Source of the DNA: Datura wrightii
Taxonomy: Eukaryota; Streptophyta; Magnoliopsida; Solanales; Solanaceae
Length of the DNA stretch: 64,000 nucleotides
Reading direction: 5' to 3'
Assembly (NCBI GenBank): GCA_035772735.1
Contig: JASDFA010000010.1
Coordinates: 127,543,501 to 127,607,500, forward strand
This document shows positions 1 to 11,012 of this stretch, piece by piece; position 1 is the stretch's first letter; each line of letters starts with the position of its first letter. Made by a program: the position numbers and the translations under genes. The notes beneath the pieces are model-generated. The model did not search any database. It worked only from the letters and a program-made list of their open reading frames with translations, and was not told the DNA's origin.

Positions 1-886
1 AGGTTCATTTTTAAAAATTCGGACTTGGTTGAGCAAGAACGTGGGTTAAAGGCAGTTCAGGGGACGAAAATCCTAGGGTTCTTCTCTATATCTTTCTCCT
101 TTATTTCAATTGTTTGTATGATTTACACTCATTGGATGATATTTAATTCACAAATGAGTGGCTAAATTCACTTCTTGCTGAGGTTAAGAACAATTGTATT
201 GAAATGTAATTATTGATCAATTGGTTTTTTATCTTGTCTTCCATGGTTGTTCTATTGATTCTTGTTCTTACTGCATTAATGTGTGGCCAATGTTAATGTA
301 TATTTAAAAAGTCCGGTTTCACTCGAGAGAGCAAGAAATTAGAAAGGTGTGAATTGATAGGATATGATCTTTTCTTAGTTTGGGAAAATTGAGAATTGAT
401 TTACCTTCAGGATAGAGATATACCTGAAAGTCGTATTAGTCAATTAAGGAATCGATTTTGTATGGATAGAACATGAATTTCTTTTTATCACAGAGATGTA
501 GGTGGAAGGTTCATGATTCTTAAGTTGGGTTAAATACGAGAGTTTTACTCCATAGGCAATAATTCTTGACTAGCAACCGGAGGAAAGATTAATCAAATTG
601 TATTGATAATTTATTTCTCTACATGTTCAGTTTAGCCTCAGCATGCTCACACTTATAGTTCAGACTCAAATTGTATATTCGTTTTAGACTTACTATAAAA
701 TTAGGAAACAAAATATCAAAATCTTCTTCACACTGTTGTCTGCAATTTAGAGTTAAAGTTTATTGACACTTGATTAGATTGCTACCTTAGTCCAGTCCCT
801 GTGGGATCGATACTTCGCTTACTTGAGCCACTTTATTACTTGTTTGACCACGTGCACTTGCGTGTAGTTGTGAAAAACACCGAACA
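1..886 (+). mobile_element. Element A: partial 5' LTR (Athila-like)
   Basis: The window opens inside an LTR. This stretch is almost collinear with 9751-10635, the last LTR of the same element (offset 9750, about one base of net indel), and is more distantly similar to 8321-9218. It holds the transcribed part of the LTR and ends TTGCGTGTAGTTGTGAAAAACACCGAACA... at 886, immediately before a primer-binding site. The phrase CCCTGTGGGATCGATAC near 797 is typical of Athila-type LTR ends, from family knowledge. U3, the TATA box and the LTR start lie left of the window. Short ORFs inside it are not genes. Confidence 0.9.
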
Positions 887-892
887 AGTTCA

Positions 893-909
893 TGGCGTCG
901 TTGCTGGGG
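893..909 (+). other. Primer-binding site, tRNA-Asp type (element A)
   Basis: TGGCGTCGTTGCTGGGG begins six bases after the LTR end. It matches the complement of the plant tRNA-Asp 3' end (TGGCGCCGTTGCCGGGG) with two C-to-T changes. tRNA-Asp priming is characteristic of Athila/Tat elements. The position fixes the LTR end at 886 and the orientation of element A as plus. Confidence 0.85.
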
Positions 910-1162
910 ATTGGCAATTGGTAAAATTTTTCTTAAGTGTTAGTTTACTATTTCCTCTTAGTGTTGACAACTTGGTCTTAGCCTGTATTTTGCAGATACT
1001 AATTTCTGTTGAACACTGGCAAGAGACAAGGAGCTGGTGGACTCATCTTTAGAGCCAGAAAGACAATTCCATCGTCAAAGGAGAGAAGCTATAGAGAAAA
1101 ATCTGCAGTTGGTCAAACAAACAATCTTGGAGCAACAATAGAATCCACCAGTTGTAAGGGCA

Positions 1163-3403
1163 ATGTTAGTGCCCGAGGAAATGGCAGCTAAGACGGTTCG
1201 CGAGGTGGCAATCCCACATGCTAACAATGTCACATCTAGCATCCGCAAACCTGAGCCAGGAGGGAGGTTCGAGCTTAAACAGAACATGGTGCAATTGTTG
1301 CACACCAGCGGGCAGTTCACAAGTCTCCCTCATGAGGATCCTCAGCAACATCTCCAAAATTTTTTGGAGATAAGTGACATTTACATCCCCGCTGGAGTGT
1401 CACCAGATTATGTTAGGCTTACATTGTTCCCATTTTCACTTTTGGGAGAAGCTAAGAGGTGGTTGAAAGCTGAGCCACCTAATTCCATCACCACGTGGGA
1501 TGATCTTGTAAAGAAATTCTTGATACGGTTCTTTCCATCCGGTAAAACAACAATACTTAGAAGTCAGATTCTAAGTTTTAAATAGAGGGAGGGAGAGAAT
1601 CTGTATCAAGCCTGGGAGAGATTCAAAGCTATGTTGCGAGATTGTCCTCATCATTACCAATCCAATGATGTGTTGGTGCATACTTTCATAGAGGGTTTGG
1701 AACCCCACACAAAAATCTTGCTAGACTCAATAGCTGGAGGACAAGCATTAGAGAAGACTTATGAGGAGCTGTATACTTTGTTAAATCATATTTCGCAGGG
1801 GAATCCGGAGTGGAATGCGGACTCTTCAAGAGGAGGAACAAGGAAAGCAGTAGGAGTCTTAGAAGTGGATGGTTTTACAGTTATTGCTGCACAGATAGCT
1901 GCGTAACAAAATCAACTCAACACCCACTTCAGTAACATGAGCATGAACCAGTCTCAAGCCTCAGTGAATGTAGTGCAGCAGATTTGGTGTGAAGTGTGCG
2001 GGAGTAATGAACACTCAACTGAGTATTGTGGAGAAAATCCTGATTCGGTGAACTTTGTTGGTAATGTACAGAGAAATAACCACCTACAGTATGGCAACAG
2101 CTACAATTCCAACTGGAGGAATCACCCGAATTTCTCTTGGGGTAGCAACAACCATCAAGGGCAGAGTTTGAGTTATGGGGCGCAGAGAAATCAATGAGAG
2201 CAGCAGAACTATCAGTCATAATACAGAAGCGACAATGCACCTTCCCCACGACCATCACGCAGCATTGAGGAGATGTTCAAGACAATGATAGCTAACCAAG
2301 CACAATTGCAGGCTGATTACGTGAAATTGGCAGCCGATGTAAAGAACAATCAGTTAGCTACAAAGGCACTGGAGTACCAGTTTGGGCAATTTGCTGGAGC
2401 TCAAAACACCAGACCGAGAGGAGGACTTCCGAGTGATACTGATCTGAACCCCAAGAAAGTAAATGCAGTGACCACAAGGAGTGGTTTGCAACTTAAGGAG
2501 GTGGAACCGGAAAGATTACCACAGCAGTCGGAAGCAGGTGAAAAGGAGAGGGATCACAATGATGATAGGGGGAAGGAGAAGGAAGTTGAACCAGAAAGAC
2601 CACCACCCCCATTCCCTCAAAGACTAAGGAAAAACAAGGAGGAAGCGTGTTTCAAAAAGTTCATGGAGGTTCTTAAGCAGGTACACGTTAATTTACCTCT
2701 TGTTGATGTTTTGCAGGGAGTGCCGAAGTACGCAAAATATATGAAGGACATTGTGGCAAACAAAAGCAGGTTGACTGAGTACGCTACGGTGGCACTTACG
2801 GAGGAGTGCACTTCACGGATACAAAATAGGTTGCCCACAAAGCTCAAGGACCCTAGGAGCATTACAATTCAAATTACAATTGGGTAGAGTATCCGAGCTC
2901 GCGGATTATGTGATTTGGGAGCGAGCATTAACTTGATGCCGACATCGGTATTGAAGAAGTTGGGGCTAGGGAGTCCTAGACCAACAACAGTGATCTTGCA
3001 ACTAGCGGATCGTTCCTTAGCTAGACCTGATGGCATTGTGGAAGACGTGCTGGTGCAAGTGGGCTCCCTTATCTTCCCGGTAGACTTCGTCGTGCTGGAT
3101 TTTGAGCCAGACGCGGAAGTCCCATTTATTTTGGGACATCCTTTCTTGGCGACCGGGAAAGTGCTAATTGATGTAGCAGCAGGGCAACTAACTATGCGGG
3201 CTCATGACCAGATGGAGGTGTTTGAGGTGTACAAGGCTACAAAGCTTCTGGCCGTGTACGAGGAACTCTCAGTGATCAACATGCTTGATCGAGCAAATAG
3301 TGCTCATAGCGTTGAGTCACGGGAGCCATTGGGAAACCACCGGAGAAGTGTAAGCATGACATGGGTGAGGATGATAGTCGAGAGAAAACATCTTTCACCC
3401 TAG
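1163..3403 (+). pseudogene. Element A gag-protease polyprotein, broken
   Basis: One reading frame runs from the ATG at 1163 to 3403 with no frameshift but with in-frame stops near 1583, 1904, 2195, 2216 and 2885. The first part is a retrotransposon gag (capsid) domain: LLHTSGQFTSLPHEDPQQHL, then WLKAEPPNSITTWDDL and a KKFLIRFFPS segment. An intact CCHC zinc knuckle (CEVCGSNEHSTEYC) lies near 1993-2034. A basic, proline-rich linker follows, then an aspartic protease with active-site segment CDLGASINLMP near 2906 and the PFILGHPFLATG flap-like region near 3125. The frame stops soon after the protease; no reverse transcriptase, RNase H or integrase follows, so the element could not move without a helper. 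The stretch 3423-3475, ending GGGAGGCAACCC, resembles a sequence usually found after pol in Athila elements (from memory), as if RT-integrase had been deleted. Confidence 0.85.
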
Positions 3404-3507
3404 AGGATGACTGTGCTTAATGACGTCGAGCCGCAACGGTAAACCAGGTGCTGCACGGGAGGCAACCCATGAAATTATTGTAATACTTGAGTATATTTAG
3501 TAGGAAA

Positions 3508-3538
3508 ATATATATATATATATATATGTATGTATATA
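3508..3538. repeat. (TA)n microsatellite
   Basis: Alternating TA run, interrupted by two TG steps at its right end, in the spacer after the protease of element A. It is ordinary low-complexity DNA. Confidence 0.9.
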
Positions 3539-3721
3539 GAAAAATAAAAATAAAAACAAAAATTGTGTCTTATGTTGAAACCTAGGAATTCTAACCAATT
3601 TCTTGTTGTGAGATGAATTTCAGGTTGAACGGAGGGCAAAAATGCAAAGGATCGCAAAGGAAAAATCGAGGTGAGAAAAATAATAAAAAGTGGCAATACA
3701 GTGAGCCTACGCGATGGCTCC

Positions 3722-3761
3722 GTGTCATGGAGGGAGTGCTCCGCGTTACCCTCCATGACAC
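3722..3761 (+). promoter_or_regulatory. GC-rich hairpin module, copy 1 (internal)
   Basis: GTGTCATGGAGG pairs perfectly over 12 bp with CCTCCATGACAC across a loop containing GCTCCGCG. It is preceded by CGCGATGGCTCC and followed by GTTGAAG. The same module occurs in several LTRs in this window. Here the arms read CATGG/CCATG where the LTR copies read CACGG/CCGTG, so both arms changed together. Confidence 0.75.
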
Positions 3762-3817
3762 GTTGAAGTGCAATCTGGAATTTCTGAAAAATTCCAGAGT
3801 ACTGGCGCAATGGCTCC

Positions 3818-3857
3818 GTGTTACGGAGGGCATGCTCCGCGTTACCCTCCGTGACAC
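3818..3857 (+). promoter_or_regulatory. GC-rich hairpin module, copy 2 (internal)
   Basis: GTGTTACGGAGG faces CCTCCGTGACAC across a loop containing GCTCCGCG, with one T-G step in the arms. It lies 96 bp after copy 1 in a tandem arrangement; the spacer itself contains a smaller inverted repeat (GGAATTT/AAATTCC near 3778-3796). Confidence 0.75.
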
Positions 3858-4058
3858 GTTGAAGGCAATTTCGCGTCGGGTTACACCGGGTCGCCGGGTG
3901 ACCCGCGTGAAAATACCTCTTTTTAACCCCTTTTTCCCTCATTTTTCCCATTTCTCATATCCTCCGCGACAAACACCCAAGAATCCCCCCTTCCCCAATG
4001 TGACACGGACCTAGGAGTTAAAATGCTTCAACTTTTCTTCGATATCGTCGAATTAAAG

Positions 4059-4731
4059 GTATGTTCGTTAACTTCATCTCATTTATTGACTAATTTTTTC
4101 GATTTTGAGCATGGGAAGTGAGGAAAACTTGCCCTAATTGTAAATTGAGCTTGAATTCATGTAAGCTATTGTTGATTGATGTTTGTAGTATCGTTGTGAT
4201 TATATGAACTCGATAAATACATAGGTGATCGAAATTCTTGTGAAATTTGTAGCTAGGGTGAGAATTTGAATATGAAGAAGTTAAAATTGAGTTGAAATGT
4301 GAAATTCTTTTTGGGTTGTGCATGATGGTTGAGGTAAATTATGTTGTGCTTAACATTAATATGTTAAAGGCACGATGGATTTTCAGGATAATGAAATTGT
4401 TGAAATTGCATGGAAATTAGGGGAACTGCATCGGTTTTGTTGATACAAATTTTCGCTAAGTGCTATGTGATGAAATGTTATAAATGGTAATAGTGGATTA
4501 GCTGTACGAAGTCTGAGTAGTACATAGAATTTATATCGTCGAAACCTCTGAATGCATGAGGCATTTTTGTTATTGTTTTTTTTTATTTGAAAGTTAGAAA
4601 AAGAGGATTGTCTTACTGTAATGTTGTGATTGTGGCTAAAGAATAAGTGTGGGGTGGCCTAGCTCAACCCAACCTTAGTCGTAGCTAATTTTAATTTGAA
4701 TAACATTTGGATTGTCTGTTTGGTTTGACAG
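4059..4731 (+). other. Predicted leader intron upstream of second ORF
   Basis: A strong donor AAAG|GTATGT at 4058/4059 and an acceptor TTTGGTTTGACAG|GA at 4731/4732 bracket a T-rich, ORF-free 673-bp stretch. The acceptor is two bases before the tandem ATGs (4734, 4737) that open the second ORF. Splicing ahead of an env-like ORF has been described for Athila elements; that this intron is used here is inference. A GTGTGGGGTGG motif near 4648 inside the intron resembles the element's polypurine-tract context. Confidence 0.55.
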
Positions 4732-4733
4732 GA

Positions 4734-5955
4734 ATGATGGCAAGCAGGCAAGACAAAGGAAAGGGTGCATCTATATCAGGCGCCGGGAGAAAAAGAATCA
4801 GACCGGGAACGGCAGTCCCAGCAGCACCAGCGGTTCCACGCGGCCAACGCCATCAATATGGAACCCGATGGGTGACGGACGAAGGGAAGAAATGGTATGC
4901 CAAGCATAACGAAAGCAAATACTTCCCCGAGGAGCATATTGATAGGGAACCGTTGGCACAGGAATTCCCTAGAATTGTCCACAGAATTGATGCTGCCGGG
5001 CTGAACTTCATCTTCGAAGAGCCCAAGGAGTGCAATCTCCATCTAATTTGGGAGTTCTACGCAAACTGGAAACCGACACTCCGCAGTCACACCGTCAAAA
5101 TAAGGGGACAGATAGTAACTTTTGAGCCCCACCAGCTTAATGCCATTTTGGGGGCGCGGGACACAGATGCCCATGTACTCCGGTAGCTGAACATCACTCC
5201 ACCATATGCGGACATCAGGCGCACTCTATGTGGAACTAGGTCTACAGCACGGTGGAGCAGGCATAAGGAGAGGGGCTACCATCAGACATTGCCCTACTCA
5301 CAGATGAACAGGGAAGCCAGGATATGGCTTAAAATTGTTTGTTCCTGCTTGATCCCGGGAGTGCATATGACAGATGTCACCCGGGATCGTGTGTCTTGGT
5401 CTATGCCTTGATGAAAGGGCTGGAGATCAACGTTGGGGTGGTGAACATCTCCGCTATGAAGAGAGCCCGTTCGCATCAAGGGCACAGGTACGGGTTTGGT
5501 GGGTTACTAACCACGTTCCTGAGGGGCCTAGATATTGAGGAGGAGGCCCTTGACTACATCCCGCAGATGGAGAGGCAGGCCTTAGACGTCACCAAAACTA
5601 AGGCACCCGACACAACTCACGGGCCAGTTCTTACACTAGCCGAGCGACATGCTCGGGATGATCAGTACATGGCACGCATGTTCGGGATGCAGATGCTCCA
5701 ACTGCGTATAGGCGAGAGGCCGGCAATAGAAGATGAGTTGTGGCAGCTCGAGCTAGACTACCCTTTTGGCGAAAATGCTAGGGCTCTATGCCGAGTGGGG
5801 CCAGCTTTTATAGAGCCCACTGATGATGTGTCCCCATAGATGAGGAGACACATCGCGAGGACTCTGATATTGAGTCAGAGGAGGACGATGGGGGTGATTC
5901 AGACATGGGAGACGAGGCAGCAACACCTGACGAAGAAGTTGAATACTTTGATTGA
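4734..5955 (+). pseudogene. Second ORF of element A, plant-transposon-protein-like
   Basis: After the predicted acceptor, an ORF begins with a basic N-terminus and continues through WYAKHNESKYFPEEHIDREP, an EFYANW segment and LNAILGARD. This pattern matches the family annotated in plants as putative plant transposon protein, seen in the env position of Athila-like elements (from memory). The frame is broken by a TAG at 5184, a frameshift near 5398 (resuming at VYALMKGLEINVGVVNISAM) and another near 5837. After the last break an acidic tail rich in D and E runs to a stop at 5955. There are no hydrophobic membrane segments, so it does not look like a real envelope protein. Its function is unknown. 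Confidence 0.7.
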
Positions 5956-7779
5956 TTAGGGAGTTTCACCACCCACTTGTGTGCTATACTGAATTTTATG
6001 AATACTGGGGACAGTGTTCGATTTAAGTGTGGGGTGGGAGTAGTTAGGTGCTGGTTGTTTTGTTGTTACTTATGTTTCTGTTCTGTTGTGGTGCTAAATT
6101 TGTGACCCTGTGATTTTTGTGTATGTTCTGTATTGGTGTATGTTCTGTATTGTAATTAATGTGAAGCTGTTGTGTGCTGTTGAATGTTGTGAGCTGGTTG
6201 TGTAAATATTTTTTTTATTTATCGAAATCATCGATATGTTTAAAAAAAAAATTTATATATACATTTTCTCTTTTTTTCTTTTTCGTTCAATTATTTTTAT
6301 AATTGGGTTTCTCGGATTTTGTTTTCGATTCTTTTATCGAGAATAGTTCCATTGAATCGAAGTCGTAATTAGTGATCGTTCCCTATGATGGAGGGATGAC
6401 GACCGTCTTAAGGAAAATGTAGTTGATAGGAGTAGTTTTTGTCTTTTAATTTTTTCTTTTGTTTGCTTGTATCCCAAACGTGTCGTTACTTTATGGTTGC
6501 AAAATTCTTGTTGTGTGTTGTACATGATATTTAAAATGGACAGGTGATTCGTATGAAAGCATGCAACTTTGGAAACATGTTGAGATATCTAGAGCATAGA
6601 GTTCTATTCGGTGTGATTGAGGCTTAATGTTTGAATTCTTGTAATTAGCTGATTGAAGAGTCTGTGAATATGTCTTGAGTTGAGAATGTGCAATGAGTGT
6701 GTGGTGAGGTTTCGATTCTTCCATGCTATTGTGAAGTGTCTAAAACTTTCCTGGTGTGTGTACGAAATGAAATGAAGGATGTGTGTTGTAGGAAAGGATG
6801 TAGGTATTTCTTTGATTTAACCGAATGTTTTTTTTCATTATCGTACCTACCTTGAATGTACACCTAGTTAGCCCATTGAGCCTTTAGCCTATTTTTTTCT
6901 TTTGTCAAAAAGGTGTAAATCGAGATTAACCCCTTCTTTTCATTATCCGTGAATTTGATCCAAAACTCTTAAGCGCTCAAGAAAAAAAAAATATTTTCCC
7001 ACAGTGTCAAGGAGTGAGAATTGTGAAAAGAAAAGAAAAAACAAAGTGGTGAAAGGAAAGAAAAGGTCAAAGGTGCACTTGCTATAAATTAAATATAATG
7101 AAGACGTGTAACTAATCTTTGTTATTAATTCGAGTGTGCTTAAATACATGGGAACAAACATAAAGAAAAATTTCAAGAATGGGAGGATGAAGGAAGAAAC
7201 AATGCCCATAAGGTTGATGGGATGTATTGAAAAAGTGCTTAAGGATGCTAGTTGTTATTATTGGTTAGCCCAGTATTTACTAGTTCTGTAGCTTACATTA
7301 CAATCCGTTAAGTCCTACGTGATCTTACATCACCCGTCCTTATATTAGTGGAGTAATACACTAGAGGCAAGCTTATGGGTCATGAAATGATGCATGTGAA
7401 TTCTTTGGGAGAGAGAGCGAAATCGTGTTCATATGCCCCTGCATATAATGTTTTTGAGATCATATGATTGAAAAAAGGGGGAAATTCTCTTTGTGCTGTG
7501 AGGGCACATGCTTGATGAGAGATTTAATTTCGTGTCGGATGTCTTGATCAGCTGATTTGCATGAGTTTGCCGAGATCGAGAGTCAATTCTTGAGTCTAGG
7601 AGGTCTTAATGTGTTGAAGGTCATTGTATTGATAAGACTATGCATGTTTTCTTGATGATTTGTTATATTAAATGATCAGTATAACCGTAGCTTGAATTGT
7701 CGAACCAAAGTATCCATGATTGGATGTCAATCGCATGAGGTGTAAGATTATTGTTCGGGGATGAACAAGGATTTAAGTG
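5956..7779 (+). other. Non-coding 3' region of element A with PPT-like motifs
   Basis: No supported gene; short ORFs are chance. The stretch is T-rich, with A/T runs near 6236-6260. GATTTAAGTGTGGGGTG occurs at about 6022-6037 and again at 7769-7784. The second abuts the start of the next LTR and is the best candidate for the polypurine-tract context of this element. A long unspliced 3' region of this kind is usual for Athila elements. Confidence 0.55.
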
Positions 7780-9218
7780 TGGGGTGATCACGGGCAAAAA
7801 TATCATGCCCGAGATACGCTTTAAGACTTAAATTAGTCTTGTTTATCTAAGTTATTGTATACATTTTCATGTAATTTTATATGAAGTGAAGATATGTGCT
7901 AAACAACATGATTAGCCTTTGTTTTGTAGGTTTTGATGACTTTTGAGTAACTAATCCATGAGTTGGTGAAGTAGAGGCTTGGAAACGGAATTAACACGCG
8001 AGCGTCGGCAAAGAGGAGGCACAAAACAGCCCACCGGCGTGTCGGCAACGTGCCACGGCAGGCAGGCTGATCACAACAGCCCACCTGCACGTTGGCAACG
8101 TGCCACGGCAGGTTGGCTACGCGACCAAGAGGTGCCAACGCGCTGCCCAAGCAGCGTGACACGCTGCCAACGCGGCATGGTGCTGCCGAAGCCAAGTTCG
8201 GGTGATTTCCATAGATCTTCCGCGTCCGTAGCGTATCACGGAGGCAGTGCTCCGCGATGCACTCCGTGACACGTTGCTTGTTATTCTGGGAAAAAGCCCC
8301 ACTACTATAAATAGCACACTTAGGTTCATTTTTAACGATTCTGACTTGGTGGAGCAAGGACGTGGGTTACAGGCAGTTGAGGGACGAAAATATCAGGGTT
8401 TTTTCTCTCTTTCTTTCTTCTTTAATTCAATCGCTTGTATGATTGACACTCATTTTAAGATGTTTAATCCACAAATGAGTGGCTAATTCCTCTCCTTGTT
8501 GAGGTTATGAACAATTGTGATGATATTTGATCATTGATTCTTTGGTTTTTCATCTTTTCTTCCATGTTGTTCTATTAATTCTTGTTCTTACTGCATTAAT
8601 GTGTGGCCTACGTTAATGTAAATCTAAAAAGTCCGGTTTCACTCGAGAGAGCAAGAAATTGGAAAGTTGTGAATTAATAGGATATGTTCTTTACTTGGTT
8701 TGGGAAAATTGAGTTTTGATTTGCTTTCAGGATAGAAATATACCTGAAAGTCGTATTAGTCAATTTAGGAACCGAAATTGTATGGCTAGAACATGAATTG
8801 CATTTGGTCACAGAAATGTAGACGGATGGTTCATGATTCTTAAGTGAGGTTAAATACGAGAGTTTTAATTTCTTAGCAAATGTTCTTGGCTAGCAACTGG
8901 AGGAAAAGATTAATCAAACTATGATGATAATTAATTTCATTACATGTTTGTTTAACCTCAGCATGCTCTCATTCATAGTTCAGACTCAAATTAGATAATT
9001 GTTTTTAGCCTTAGTATTAAAAAATTATAAAACAAACTATCAACTTTTTGGTTACACTGTTGTCTGCATATTTTAGAAGTAAAATATAGCACACTTGAGC
9101 AAATTGCACTTCACCCAAGTCTTTGTGGGATCGATACTTGGCTTACTAAAGCCACTTACTACTTGTTCGACCACGTGCACTTGCGTGTCGTTTTATACCC
9201 CACAAATAACCCCGAACA
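7780..9218 (+). mobile_element. Element A: middle LTR (diverged)
   Basis: It begins TGGGGTGATCACGGGC directly after the PPT-like motif and ends CACAAATAACCCCGAACA. It is collinear with the next LTR (9219-10635) but clearly more diverged from it than that LTR is from the window's left LTR. It has a TATA-like TATAAATAG near 8306 and the hairpin module upstream of it. Upstream of that, GGCAACGTGCCACGGCAGG is present twice (about 8044 and 8095). The next LTR follows with no intervening base. Confidence 0.8.
8233..8272 (+). promoter_or_regulatory. GC-rich hairpin module upstream of TATA (middle LTR)
   Basis: GTATCACGGAG faces CTCCGTGACAC with one mismatch; the loop is GCAGTGCTCCGCGATGCA. It ends about 35 bp before the TATAAATAG box of this LTR. 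Confidence 0.7.
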
Positions 9219-10635
9219 TGGGGTAAGTGATCTTGGGCAGATTTATATGCCCAAGTGATACTCAAATGTGTCATTTTGTCTTGTTTATCTATCGATGTTT
9301 GTACATTCTCATGTGAATTGTAATAAAATGTGAGTTTATACTAACCAACATGACTAGCGTTGTTTTGCAGGAAAAATATAATTTTATGAAGCTAAGATGC
9401 AGGTTGGGAGAAATCGGGATTGGACTCGGAAGTGAGCAAGGAAAAAAGCACAAGGAAAGCATGAATTAAAGGGACTCCGCGATGGAGCCGTGTCACGCTG
9501 CCATCGCGGATGCATTCTGCCCGGATGCTGAAAATAAGCCAAATTCCAGTGAAGGTGCGTGTTGGGGCCGTGGCACGTTGGCCTAGCCCATTGCATGTCG
9601 TGCCACGTTGGGCTTTAATACCTGGACGACCGGATTCCAGTGAGGGTCCGCATTGGTGGCGTGTCACGGAGGCAGTGCTCCGCGATGCACTCCGTGACAC
9701 ATTGCTTGTTATTCCGGGAAAAATTCCAACTAGTATAAATAGAACACTTAGGTTCATTTTTAAAAATTCTGACTTAGTTGAGCTAGAACGTGGATTACAG
9801 GCAGTTGAGGGGACGAAAATCCTAGGGTTCTTCTCTATCTCTTTCTCCTTTATTTCAATTATTTGTATGATTTACACTCATTGGATGATGTTTAATTCAC
9901 AAATGAGTGGCTAAATTCACTTCTTGCTGAGGTTAAGAACATTTGTATTGAAATGTAATTATTGATCAATTGGTTTTTCATCTTGTCTTCCATGGTTGTT
10001 CTATTGATTCTTGTTCTTTCTGCATTAATGTGTGGCCAATGTTAATGTATATCTTAAAAGTCCAGTTTCACTCGAGAGAGCAAGAAATTGGAAAGTTGTG
10101 AATTGATAGGATATGATCTTTTCTTAGTTTGGGAAAATTGAGAATTGATTTACCTTCAGGATAGAGATATACCTGAAAGTCGTATTAGTCAATTAAGGAA
10201 TCGATTTTGTATGGCTAGAACATGAATTTCTTTTTATCACAGAGATGTAGGTGGAAGGTTCATGATTCTTAAGTTGGGTTAAATATGAGAGTTTTACTCC
10301 ATAGGCAATAATTCATGACTAGCAACCGGAGGAAAGATTAATCAAATTGTATCGATAATTTATTTCTCTACATGTTCAGTTTAGCCTCAGCATGCTCACA
10401 CTTATAGTTCAGACTCAAATTGTATATTCGCTTTAGATTTAGTATAAAATTAGGAAACAAAATATCAAAATCTTCTTCACACTGTTGTCTGCAATTTAGA
10501 GTTAAAGTTTATTGACACTTGATTAGATTACTACCTTAGTCCAGTCCCTGTGGGATCGATACTTGGCTTACTTGAGCCACTTTATTACTTGTTTGACCAC
10601 GTGCACTTGCGTGTAGTTGTGAAAAACACCAAACA
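9219..10635 (+). mobile_element. Element A: right-hand LTR
   Basis: It begins TGGGGTAAGTGATCTTGGGC at the last base of the previous LTR and ends AAACACCAAACA at 10635. From 9751 onward it is nearly identical to the window's first 886 bases, so it pairs with the 5' LTR. A TATA box (TATAAATAG) is near 9735. The five bases after it (CCGCC, 10636-10640) are the presumed target duplication; the partner copy is outside the window. It interrupts the pol of element C. Confidence 0.85.
9661..9700 (+). promoter_or_regulatory. GC-rich hairpin module upstream of TATA (right LTR)
   Basis: GTGTCACGGAG pairs perfectly over 11 bp with CTCCGTGACAC; the loop is GCAGTGCTCCGCGATGCA. A shorter related palindrome (CCGCGATGG...CCATCGCGG) lies just upstream at 9478-9505. 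Confidence 0.8.
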
Positions 10636-10639
10636 CCGC

Positions 10640-10906
10640 CCACCCAATATTTCATCTATCTATGTTGCAAAAGTGTATAGGAGACCCGACCCCTATTATT
10701 CCTACTGATGATGTATATATTTCTAAGGAGATGACCTATACAGAGGTCCCAGTTTCCATCCTTGATCGGCAAGTTAGGAATCTCCAAACTAAGGAAGCCG
10801 CCTCCATCAAAATATTATGGTGAAATAACAATGTTGAAGAAGTAACTTGGGAAGTGGAGGAGGAGATAAGGAGGAAGTACCCTCACTTGTTTACGATGTC
10901 GATGTG
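10640..10906 (+). pseudogene. Element C pol C-terminus (integrase tail and chromodomain)
   Basis: Directly after element A the plus strand reads HPIFHLSMLQKCIGDP and then a chromodomain-like segment (VPVSILDRQVRNLQTKEA, later EVTWEVEEEIRRKYPHLF) ending at a TGA at 10904. This is the standard C-terminus of Tekay/Del chromovirus pol. One internal stop (TGG to TGA) lies near 10820. The upstream gag, protease, RT and RNase H of C are left of the window, displaced by the insertion of A. Confidence 0.85.
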
Positions 10907-11012
10907 ATATTGAGGTATGTATCTTATACCTAAGTTACTGCGTGTGTATTTTGAAGCATTTTAAGCAAAATTAATTCTCATTCAAGAATGAATATTCCTA
11001 AAGGGGGGAGGA

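Larger units (their letters stand above)
3404..4058 (+). other. Inter-ORF spacer of element A with promoter-like module
   Basis: No protein is supported here. The stretch holds the GGGAGGCAACCC post-ORF motif (to about 3475), an AT microsatellite, two GC-rich hairpins, and a GC-rich run near 3880-3910 (CACCGGGTCGCCGGGTGACC, imperfectly palindromic). A pyrimidine-rich segment leads to a splice donor at 4058/4059. I infer it is the promoter and 5' leader of the second ORF, because the hairpins are the ones that lie upstream of TATA boxes in the LTRs. I do not see a convincing TATA box. Confidence 0.5.

Noticed and set aside
893..909. Possible tRNA gene matches at the primer-binding sites (also 29573, 48748, 55006, 57044)
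   Set aside because: Only the 12-18 base complement of a tRNA 3' end is present; no cloverleaf.
3613..4014. ORFs across the hairpin spacer (plus strand, and 3475-3951 minus)
   Set aside because: They encode repeats of the hairpin arms and low-complexity sequence, with no domain; structural repeat rather than gene.
4734..5955. Envelope protein of an errantivirus-like element
   Set aside because: No signal peptide or transmembrane segment is visible; the sequence pattern fits the plant-transposon-protein family better.
8040..8115. CRISPR-like array suggested by repeated GGCAACGTGCCACGGCAGG
   Set aside because: Only two copies, inside a plant LTR U3; no regular spacers.
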